A DNA stretch of 7,095 nt from JBOFSR01 sp051651645 (lineage in GTDB: Bacteria; Spirochaetota; Spirochaetia; Treponematales; Treponemataceae), in contig JBOFSR010000047.1 of assembly GCA_051651645.1 (NCBI GenBank), positions 1 to 7,095 on the forward strand, written 5' to 3'. Below the pieces are notes generated by a model. The model was not told the origin of the DNA and did not search any database. It saw only the letters and a program-made list of their open reading frames with translations. A program made the position numbers and the translations under genes. Below, one piece after another: positions 1 through 6,900 of this stretch. Position 1 is the first letter of the stretch. Each line of letters starts with the position of its first letter.

Positions 1-1
1 T

Positions 2-262
2 GGAGGTTATAACAATCAGGGTGGTTATGGTCAAAATCGAGGTGGGCAGCAAGGCGGTGGTGGATACAATAACCAAGGTGGTTATAATAATCAAGGTCAA
101 AGTCGACCAGGTGGATTTAGTGGATCGCAGGCACGAGCTGGCTATCAAAATCGTAGTCAGGGCACAGGGCCTGGACAAAATCGACCGCAAGGACAGGGAA
201 ATCGTCCTTTTGGACAAGGTAATCGTCCTCAAGGTGGTGGCTTTGGCGGACAAAGGGGTTTT
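2..262 (+). other. Low-complexity Gly/Gln/Asn/Arg/Tyr-rich segment of the IF-2 N-terminus
   Basis: In the infB frame this stretch encodes repeated GGYNNQ, GGYGQNRGG and NRPxGQG blocks, almost all Gly, Gln, Asn, Arg, Tyr, Pro and Ser. The word GGTGGTTAT recurs at 20-28 and 77-85. The composition resembles disordered RGG/prion-like RNA-binding segments. IF-2 N-termini are known to vary widely in length and sequence between bacteria, so this is probably a flexible tether. An RNA-binding or condensate role is only inference. The segment ends at a Pro/Ser linker before a Lys-rich stretch leading to the IF2_N domain. Confidence 0.85.
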
Positions 263-2221
263 TCTCCAAGTCCCGCTCCTATTGATGATAAAAAAGTCCC
301 GGCAAAGAAAACCTTTAAGGGCAAAAAGCAAGTTTATTCACGGAAAAATAAAGAAGAAGAATACGCTGATAAGTTGTTGATGCAAAAGAAAAAACAAATT
401 GCTAAAATCAACTCTGTTCCAAAAGAAATAGAGATGATGGAAACAATTTCTGTTTCAGATCTTGCAAAAAAAATGAACTTGAAGGCTTCGGATATTATCG
501 CAAAACTCATGGGAATGGGCATGATGGTTTCGATTACGCAAACCATCGATGCTGATACGGCAACGCTTGTGGCTTCTGAGTTTGATTGCAATGTAAAAAT
601 TGTTAGCTTGTATGATGAGACGGTTATTAGTCGTGAAGAAGATACGGACGGTTGCTTAAAATCTCGTCCGCCTGTTGTTACGATCATGGGGCATGTTGAC
701 CATGGTAAAACGAAGACGCTTGATGCGATTCGAAGTGCAAATGTAATTGCAACGGAGTTTGGTGGAATTACTCAGCATATTGGTGCGTACATGGTTGAAA
801 CTGAAAAAGGTGCAATCACCTTTTTGGATACACCAGGTCATGAGGCTTTTACGATGATGAGGGCTCGTGGTGCGAAAGTTACTGATATTGTTGTACTTGT
901 AGTTGCAGCCGATGATGGCGTTATGCCACAAACAATTGAAGCAATCGATCATGCAAAGGACGCAAATGTCCCTATAATTGTTGCAGTAAATAAAGTTGAT
1001 AAGCCAGATGCAAATCCTGATAACGTAAAAACGCAGCTTTCAAATCTTGGTCTTGCTCCAGAAGAGTGGGGTGGAAATACTCAATTTATTCATATTAGTG
1101 CTTTGAAAAAAGAGGGCTTGGATGACTTGCTTGATGCGATTCTTCTTCAGGCTGAAATTCTTGAGCTTAAAGCAAACTGGGATTGTCGTGCTGAGGGAAA
1201 AGTTATTGAGTCTCGCATCGACCACGGTCGCGGTGTTGTGTGTACGGTTATTATCGAGCGCGGAACGCTTCGAGCGGGAAATCCCTATGTTGGCGGTATT
1301 TTTTCTGGGCGTGTGCGTGCCATTTTTAACGATCTTGGGCAAAAAATTGATGAAGCGACGCCTTGTATGCCTGTTGAGATTTTGGGCTTTGAGGGAATGC
1401 CAAATGCAGGCGATCCCTTTCAAGTAACTGAAACAGAGCGAGATGCACGGGCTATTTCTGCAAAACGACAAGAGCTTAAACGATTTGAAGACTCAAAAAG
1501 TGTTAAGAAAATTACTCTTGATAATCTGTATGATACAATTTCTGATGGTTCAATGCTTGAGCTTAAAGTTGTTATTAAGGCTGATGTGCAAGGTTCTGCC
1601 GAGGCATTAAAGCAATCGCTTGAAAAGCTTTCAACACCAGAGATTCGCTTGAATGTTATTCACTCTTCAGCTGGTGCGATTAATGAAAGTGATGTTATGC
1701 TTGCGGCAGCTGATTCAAATGCAATTATTGTTGGCTTTAATGTTCGCCCAACGCCAAAAGCAAAGGGACTTGCCGATCAAGAGCGCGTCGATATTCGTAA
1801 GTACAATATTATTTATAAAGCCGTTGAAGAGATTTCTCAAGCTATGGAAGGAATGCTCAAGCCCGATCTTAAAGAGGAAGTTATTGGAACCGTCGAAGTT
1901 CGCGATACCTTCAAAGTGCCAAAAATTGGAACAATTGCAGGCTCTTATGTGCTTTCTGGTCTTATTAAACGCTCTGCAGGAGTTAATATTATTCGTGATG
2001 GAATTGTTATTCATTCAGGCGGAAAAATTAGTTCTTTGAAGCGTTTCAAAGATGATGCAAAAGAAGTTGCCTCAGGGTACGAATGCGGTATTGGCATTGA
2101 AAACTGGAATGACGTGCAAGTAGGCGATCAATTTGAGATTTTTGAAATGGTTGAAGTTGCACGAAAACTCAGTGATGGGGCAAAAGTAAAAGAGAAAGAG
2201 AAAGTTCCTACGAATGGGTGA
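2..2221 (+). CDS. infB: Translation initiation factor IF-2, 5'-truncated by the window edge
   Basis: IF-2 is the GTPase that places initiator fMet-tRNA on the 30S subunit and promotes 50S joining. The frame is open from base 2 with no start in view, so the N-terminus lies outside; 739 residues are visible. Visible residues 1 to about 88 are a Gly/Gln/Asn/Arg-rich low-complexity stretch, followed by a Lys-rich linker. The conserved IF2_N helical domain (SVSDLAKKMNLKASDI onward) is at about 148-202. The G domain follows with G1 GHVDHGKT (bases 689-712), G2 GGITQHIGAY (761-790), G3 DTPGHEAF (827-850), G4 NKVD (989-1000) and G5 SAL (1097-1105). Beta-barrel domain II covers about 395-475, domain III (VIKADVQGSAEAL) about 520-610, and the fMet-tRNA-binding C2 domain with GYECGIGIENW ends the protein. 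All GTPase motifs are intact, so the gene looks functional. It heads the visible operon and overlaps rbfA by 8 bp. An internal TTG at 374 is not the start, because the frame stays open and IF-2-like upstream. Confidence 0.97.
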   Translation, partial: GGYNNQGGYGQNRGGQQGGGGYNNQGGYNNQGQSRPGGFSGSQARAGYQNRSQGTGPGQNRPQGQGNRPFGQGNRPQGGGFGGQRGFSPSPAPIDDKKVPAKKTFKGKKQVYSRKNKEEEYADKLLMQKKKQIAKINSVPKEIEMMETISVSDLAKKMNLKASDIIAKLMGMGMMVSITQTIDADTATLVASEFDCNVKIVSLYDETVISREEDTDGCLKSRPPVVTIMGHVDHGKTKTLDAIRSANVIATEFGGITQHIGAYMVETEKGAITFLDTPGHEAFTMMRARGAKVTDIVVLVVAADDGVMPQTIEAIDHAKDANVPIIVAVNKVDKPDANPDNVKTQLSNLGLAPEEWGGNTQFIHISALKKEGLDDLLDAILLQAEILELKANWDCRAEGKVIESRIDHGRGVVCTVIIERGTLRAGNPYVGGIFSGRVRAIFNDLGQKIDEATPCMPVEILGFEGMPNAGDPFQVTETERDARAISAKRQELKRFEDSKSVKKITLDNLYDTISDGSMLELKVVIKADVQGSAEALKQSLEKLSTPEIRLNVIHSSAGAINESDVMLAAADSNAIIVGFNVRPTPKAKGLADQERVDIRKYNIIYKAVEEISQAMEGMLKPDLKEEVIGTVEVRDTFKVPKIGTIAGSYVLSGLIKRSAGVNIIRDGIVIHSGGKISSLKRFKDDAKEVASGYECGIGIENWNDVQVGDQFEIFEMVEVARKLSDGAKVKEKEKVPTNG
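179..241 (+). repeat. Three tandem 21-bp units encoding NRPxGxG
   Basis: Units at 179-199, 200-220 and 221-241 encode NRPQGQG, NRPFGQG and NRPQGGG in the infB frame. Synonymous third-base differences (CGA/CGT, CCG/CCT, GGA/GGT) show the copies are not fresh duplicates. The unit length is a multiple of three, so copy-number change would keep the reading frame. Confidence 0.85.
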
Positions 2222-2615
2222 GTTTCGATTAATTCGGCTCGGAGAGCAAATCCGAGGCGAGATTGCTAATCTTATTCTTCTCAAGCAGATAAAAGATCCT
2301 CGTGTATCAACATTTTTAAGCATTAATCATGTTGATATTTCTGGCGATCTTGCGTACGCGAAAGTTTACGTTTCGAGTTTTATGAATACGGGTGCTACTG
2401 AAAAAGGCGTTAAGGGCTTAAATTCTGCAGCGGGTTTTATTCAAACAAAGCTGAGTAAAAAGTTAAGTATTCGCCAGTTTCCAAAACTCACTTTTATTGT
2501 TGACACGAGTATAAAAGAAAGTTTTGAGCTGGTGAAAAAAATCGAAAGCCTTACCAGCGAGAGAAAAGAGAAAACTTCAAGCGATCAAACGGATGCTTCT
2601 GAAAAAGACGATTAA
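2214..2615 (+). CDS. rbfA: Ribosome-binding factor A (30S maturation)
   Basis: RbfA binds the immature 30S subunit near the 5' end of 16S rRNA and assists late processing and cold adaptation. The 133-residue product has the family hallmarks: RLGEQIRGEIANLIL near the N-terminus, KDPR at 27-30, the strand DLAYAKVYVS at 45-54, an AxG kink (A72-A73-G74) that replaces GxxG in this type II KH fold, and FPKLTFIVD at 89-97. Length is normal for the family. The last 20 or so residues are a polar charged tail (Ser/Asp/Glu/Lys), common and unconserved in RbfA. The ATG at 2214 lies inside the infB 3' end, with the infB TGA at 2219-2221, so the genes overlap by 8 bp and are probably translationally coupled. 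The purine-rich run AGAGAAAGAGAAAG at 2191-2204 is the only Shine-Dalgarno-like sequence and is weak. Three bases separate the stop from tsaD. Confidence 0.95.
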   Translation: MGEFRLIRLGEQIRGEIANLILLKQIKDPRVSTFLSINHVDISGDLAYAKVYVSSFMNTGATEKGVKGLNSAAGFIQTKLSKKLSIRQFPKLTFIVDTSIKESFELVKKIESLTSERKEKTSSDQTDASEKDD

Positions 2616-2618
2616 GTT

Positions 2619-3659
2619 ATGAAAATACTTGGTATAGAATCATCATGCGATGAGACAGCTGCAGCTATTGTTGAAGACGGTAAAACAATTTTAAGTAATG
2701 TCATTGCCACGCAAATTCCTTTTCACAAAAAATTTAACGGCGTGGTACCAGAGATTGCGAGCCGAAAGCATATTGAATGGATTTTACCCGTTGTAAATGA
2801 GGCTCTTGAAAAAGCAAATCTTTCTATAAACGATATTGACGCTGTTGCTTCGACGCATACCCCGGGTTTGATGGGTGCCTTGTTGGTTGGCTTAACCTTT
2901 GGAAAAACACTTGCTTGGTCATTGCAAAAGCCCTTTGTTGCGGTCAATCACATGCTCGCTCATTTATACGCCGTCCATCTTTTGGAGGATGTTGAGTATC
3001 CCTATCTTGGTCTGCTTGTTTCTGGCGGACACACAATCATTTGTAAGGTAAATAATTTTGATGTAATTGAGGTGCTGGGAACTTCAATTGATGATGCTGC
3101 AGGTGAGGCCTTTGATAAGGTGGCAAAATATTATAAATTTGGCTATCCTGGCGGTGCTGTTATTGATCAGTTGGCAAAAAATGGCAATAAAAAGGCAGCA
3201 AATTTTCCAATTCCGCAGTTAAAAGGCGAAAATCATCGGTATGACGTTTCTTTTTCTGGCTTGAAAACTGCAGTCATCAATCAAATTGATCAGTTTTGGA
3301 ATCCTGAATTTGAAAAAACGAATGAAAATATTGCCGCGTCCTTTCAAGAAACTGCGGTAAAAACTTTAACAACTCGATTATTAAAAGCGGTAAACGATAC
3401 AGGGATTACTACGATTGTTGCAGGCGGCGGCGTTGCTGCTAACTCTCGACTTCGGGAAATCCTTGCAGAACAAGAAGGTTTACGCTGTCTTTTTCCCCCG
3501 CTTGCTCTTTGTGGCGATAATGGTGCAATGATTGCAGGGCTTGCGTATAAAATGCTAGAAAATGGCTCGCCAAGTCCGTGGACAATAACGGCACAACCGA
3601 GAATCCTTGATTTTAAACGCGGCTTAAAAAAAGCAGGCAAAGAAAAATATCAAAATTAA
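2619..3659 (+). CDS. tsaD: tRNA N6-threonylcarbamoyladenosine (t6A37) transferase subunit TsaD
   Basis: TsaD (formerly Gcp/YgjD) acts with TsaB and TsaE to transfer the threonylcarbamoyl group from TC-AMP, made by TsaC, onto A37 of ANN-decoding tRNAs. The 346-residue product is normal length and has the ASKHA-fold signatures: N-terminal GIESSCDET (residues 5-13), the metal-binding pair in HMLAH (H111 and H115), VSGGHT (134-139), YPGGAVID (176-183), FSGLKTA (212-218), AGGGVAANSRL (268-278) and the third metal ligand D300 in CGDNGAMIAG. All catalytic and metal ligands are present. The ATG at 2619 starts the conserved MKILGIESSCDET and follows the rbfA stop by 3 bp. No strong Shine-Dalgarno is seen, only GAAAAAG upstream, so coupling with rbfA is likely. 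A tandem in-frame TAA TAA ends the gene. No TsaB or TsaE is visible here, so the partners must be elsewhere. Confidence 0.97.
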   Translation: MKILGIESSCDETAAAIVEDGKTILSNVIATQIPFHKKFNGVVPEIASRKHIEWILPVVNEALEKANLSINDIDAVASTHTPGLMGALLVGLTFGKTLAWSLQKPFVAVNHMLAHLYAVHLLEDVEYPYLGLLVSGGHTIICKVNNFDVIEVLGTSIDDAAGEAFDKVAKYYKFGYPGGAVIDQLAKNGNKKAANFPIPQLKGENHRYDVSFSGLKTAVINQIDQFWNPEFEKTNENIAASFQETAVKTLTTRLLKAVNDTGITTIVAGGGVAANSRLREILAEQEGLRCLFPPLALCGDNGAMIAGLAYKMLENGSPSPWTITAQPRILDFKRGLKKAGKEKYQN

Positions 3660-3718
3660 TAAATGTATTGCTTTGAGGCTTATGAGCCGATTAGTACAGA
3701 GAAGTAAAAATAATTTTC

Positions 3719-3752
3719 TTGACAATTCTGTTTTTTCTATAAATCATATACT
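3719..3752 (+). promoter_or_regulatory. Candidate distal promoter (perfect -35, poor spacing)
   Basis: A perfect TTGACA lies at 3719-3724. The best -10 match is TATACT at 3747-3752, but the spacer is 22 bp, longer than the usual 16-18. TATAAA at 3738-3743 is too close (13 bp). A perfect TATAAT also lies at 3789-3794, but its best -35 is the poor TTGCGT at 3767-3772 (16-bp spacer). In such AT-rich DNA -10-like words occur by chance, so only the TTGACA is distinctive. Confidence 0.35.
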
Positions 3753-3777
3753 ATGAATGTGATATATTGCGTCTCAG

Positions 3778-3824
3778 ATGAAAATTTTTATAATCTAAAA
3801 GGTTACACATAATTTTCATTTTTT
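3778..3824 (+). terminator. 9-bp inverted repeat followed by a T run: possible weak terminator or leader hairpin
   Basis: ATGAAAATT at 3778-3786 is the exact reverse complement of AATTTTCAT at 3811-3819, separated by a 24-base loop. The right arm runs straight into six T residues (3819-3824). The order stem then T tract fits an intrinsic terminator for read-through from tsaD or for transcripts from the TTGACA element. However, the stem is almost all A/T and the loop is long, so stability is doubtful. It could equally be a protein-binding site or chance. Confidence 0.3.
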
Positions 3825-3865
3825 AACATAAATTTGTAAACTGTCGTCTTTTCCATAACATTTTT

Positions 3866-3904
3866 CTTGCAAGTGTCTTTTTTGTTTTTTTTATAATTGC
3901 AATT
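3866..3904. promoter_or_regulatory. Pair of TTGCAA-centred palindromes, possible operator
   Basis: CTTGCAAG (3866-3873) and AATTGCAATT (3895-3904) are both perfect palindromes around the same TTGCAA core. The cores start at 3867 and 3897, exactly 30 bp apart, close to three helical turns. One overlaps the candidate -35 and the other the candidate -10 and start site of the proximal promoter. That is how dimeric repressor sites are often placed. No regulator is visible in the window, so the role is inference. Confidence 0.3.
3867..3897 (+). promoter_or_regulatory. Candidate proximal promoter of the lipoprotein gene
   Basis: A perfect -10 TATAAT at 3892-3897 is preceded, after a 19-bp T-rich spacer, by TTGCAA at 3867-3872, a 4/6 match to TTGACA. 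Transcription would start near 3904, leaving a short leader of about 29 nt before the ATG at 3933. This is the best-placed promoter for the lipoprotein gene. Overlapping palindromes suggest possible repression. Confidence 0.45.
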
Positions 3905-3932
3905 TGTTTTCTGCTGTTATAACTTTGGCAGC

Positions 3933-3992
3933 ATGAAAATAGTATTGAATAATCTGAAATTAGTAATTTTTCTTATTTTTTTGGCAAGTTGT
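3933..3992 (+). other. Lipoprotein (type II) signal peptide and lipobox
   Basis: Residues 1-20 have a short basic n-region (K2, K9), a hydrophobic core LVIFLIFL at 10-17 and the lipobox L17-A18-S19-C20. Spirochaetal lipoboxes tolerate this L-A-S-C form. Lgt, LspA and Lnt would leave an N-acylated cysteine at C20, anchoring the protein in a membrane. Whether it faces the periplasm or the surface cannot be read from the sequence. Confidence 0.88.
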
Positions 3993-6900
3993 CAAAATGT
4001 AACTCTGCCACCTCCTGAGATTGGGGGAGGATCCAGCGATGATCAAAACTCCAGCGATATTTCTTCTTGGGGGCCGCCAACAAATGTAACGGCAACGCAT
4101 GGATTAAAAAGACGCGTTGACCTTCAATGGAGAAAAGTTCGAGGTGCTGCAAAATACGCAGTCTACGGAAGCGATAATCCATTTTCTTCTTTTGTTTTAG
4201 TTGTTGAATCACAATCTCCAAATGTAAGCATTCAAGAAGAAAGTGGCAGTTTAAAGTATTATAAAGTGCATGCAATCGATGCATACAACAATAAAACAGA
4301 CTCTAGTCGCGTTGTGATTGGCTCATCGTTAGCCGTTCCCCAAATTACTTTTATCGAGCCATCAAATAAAAATGGAACGAATGAAATTGTTGTTGAGTGG
4401 CTTATGAGTAATCTCAACACAGGTATGGGCACTTATGAGAAAGATTCACTTGTATATGAGCTTTTTTATGTTCCCAAAAATGACCCAGGAGCAAAACCTG
4501 TAGCCATCTATCCCCCTATCACAGATAATTCTATCTCCTATACAGTTAAGGGTTTATCAGCTAATACTGAGTATTTATTTCGCGTTCGCTCGTATGTATT
4601 ATTTGATACTATTGCCTTGGAGGACAGAGAAACCTCTGATAACTTTGAAGACAGCCATTGGGTTGATGCTGAAACAGCACGAAAAATGCGCCCTGATGCC
4701 CCTGAAAATCTTATAGCCTCTACAGGAATGTATAGTGATAAAATCGTACTAAAATGGAACACTCCCGAAGAAATTGAAGTTTCTGAAAATGATAGATTTG
4801 AAAAAAAAGGCCTTTTCTTTAAAGTTTATAGGGCTATTGTTGGGACAAACAATTATACCCTAATTGATCCTCGCTTTGATGGGCTTGATCAAATGAACGG
4901 CTTTTACAAAAAGGGAACAATCCTTACGTATGAAGACAGCTTTGAGTTACGAAATGATGTTGCCTATGAGTATAAAGTTCAATCCTTTGGAGATACCGAC
5001 AGTGCCCCAACTTCTAATGACTCAATTGCAAACGTAACGGCTTGGAAATTGATGCCAGTTAAAACGCTTGAGGTAAAAAATAATTCTATTGGCTCGCCTG
5101 CTAGCTTGAGTTTTACAAGCCCTTCGTGGTCAAATATCAATAGCGAAAATGAAACGGACATCGTTTTTGAGCTACAAGCTAAAGTTACCAGTGAATTTAA
5201 TACAGCCTATACGAATTATGGCGATGCACACATAAACCTTGTTTTCCGTGGAGGCACGCTTGTCAGTAAAGATGATTTTGAGCCAGTTACCATTTCTATT
5301 CCGTATGATATTAATACAAAATATTACACTTTTGAGATTAAGGGAAAGTATACAAAAGAAAGTGATTTCTTTAATGACTTTAGTGAAATCTCTCAAACTA
5401 CTAGTATGCTTACACTTACAACAGCGGTAAAACCTGATCCAAATTTTGCTTTATCAATTGATGGCTATAAAGATAGTGTAGCATTTAGCCTCACCGATGA
5501 GCGAAATACCTTGGCTGGAATTCAGTACACTATTTTTTATAAAGAAGTGGGCTCAACTGATTTTGAAAGCAAAAATGTTACGACAAATATTGAAGAAGGA
5601 ATATTAACTTTTGATGGACTTGAGCAAGGCAAAGATTATGTTGCAAAACTGCGAGCTGATAATAGCGGTTTAATTGTAGAAAGTGATATTGTGCCTTTTT
5701 CAACCTTGGGAGTGCCGTCTCTTGAAACTTTTTATGCCTCAAGTTCGTATGATAACATTAATTTCTTGTGGAATAAGGTTATAGGAGCAAAGGCCTACGT
5801 TTTAGAATACTCGTATGAAGACGGCTCTAAAACTGAGTATCGTATTACAGCAGAAAATTCAACAAATATTTCTGGCGTGTACTCTGCAAGCATAAACCTT
5901 GCCGACGATGCTCTTAATCCCCTTAAAAGCGGTAAGCCAATAAATGTTGAACTTGTTGTACATGGAAATGCCACAACAAAGGAAGTTTCCTCTCCTGTGC
6001 TAACTAATCTTTTAGGGCCAGCTCTTACTAATCCAAAAGCGTCAAAAGCTGAATCAGGAAAGGCAATTGAAGTATCATGGAATAAGGTGAACGGTGCAAA
6101 AGGCTATAAAATTTATCGGTATAAAAATAATACGGCAACTTTTGACGCGTATTATTACGATTTAGTTGAGAAAAAGACATACTTGCACGGTAGCTCACGA
6201 CTTCCTGATTCAATTGTAAAGGTCGAAAACGCTTCAGACATTTTTACGCTGACTGATATACAAAACCCTAAAGATTTCATCGCTGGGGAATTAAAAGATC
6301 CTGCTCAGCAAGGACAAGAGGGTAGCTATCCGTTTAATCAATCGCAGCTTGCTTGGGGAAATACCTACACCTATAAAATCGTTCCCTTGTGGAGCAGTGG
6401 CGATAAGGCAAAATATGAGCTTGCTAATGTGCCGAGTGATGAGGGCTATGTCTTAGGCTATGGACAAAATGTTGTTGCCTCAAAAGGAAATGCGAATACC
6501 ATTGTGCATTCTCTTGATAAATCCCTTATAGGGGAGCCTTTGAGTAGCGCTGAGGTCTCTACTATAAAAGTTACATGGGATCCACCAAAGGGTGGTGAAA
6601 CGGATGCTAATTATCGTGTGTGGCGACGCCAAAAAAATGATAGTGGCACATGGGGCGAATGGGGAAATGTAACGTCCTCCGCTATTTTAGTAAATTATTA
6701 CGATGATGTTGTTGATGCACAGGGTCGTATTTATGAATATCTTATAGAGACCGTAGCCCTTCGAGATAGTGCTAAACCTTCTTATGACAGTGATTTCATT
6801 GAAAAAGAAGCAAAGCACGGTAACAACAGAGGCTTTTTGTATAGCCCGCCCACGGTGAATATTTCTCGAACCGAGCGCCCAATGATTGAAGGCCAGTATC

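Larger units (their letters stand above)
3660..3932. other. AT-rich intergenic region between the translation operon and the lipoprotein gene
   Basis: This 273-bp stretch contains no convincing protein gene and no tRNA-like cloverleaf. It is T-rich on the + strand, notably 3876-3892. It holds candidate promoter elements, an inverted repeat with a T run, and two TTGCAA palindromes, each listed separately. A weak 4-bp stem GGCT/AGCC at 3677-3688 follows tsaD but lacks a T tract, so no strong terminator for the upstream operon can be named. Confidence 0.7.

Noticed and set aside
374..376. TTG at 374 as the infB start
   Set aside because: The frame is open upstream to the window edge with IF-2-type low-complexity sequence, so the true start is outside the window.
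21..380. 119-codon + strand ORF in a second frame over the infB N-terminal region
   Set aside because: It is a shadow of the repetitive Gly-rich coding sequence. The product is a low-complexity Val/Lys/Asp string, while the infB frame is continuous with recognised IF-2 domains.
656..952. 98-codon minus-strand ORF over the IF-2 G domain
   Set aside because: It lies fully antisense to conserved GTPase motifs, has no family resemblance and no start signals. The same applies to the other antisense ORFs in infB, rbfA and tsaD.
3677..3688. GGCT/AGCC hairpin as the tsaD terminator
   Set aside because: The stem is only 4 bp with a 4-base loop, and no T tract follows.
3660..3932. Riboswitch, tRNA or other structured RNA in the intergenic region
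   Set aside because: The region is very AT-rich with no extended stems or tRNA landmarks. The only notable structures are the short A/T inverted repeat and palindromes already listed.
3973..4284. 103-codon minus-strand ORF at the start of the lipoprotein gene
   Set aside because: It lies antisense to the signal peptide and first FN3-like module. Its product is unremarkable, with no promoter or ribosome site.
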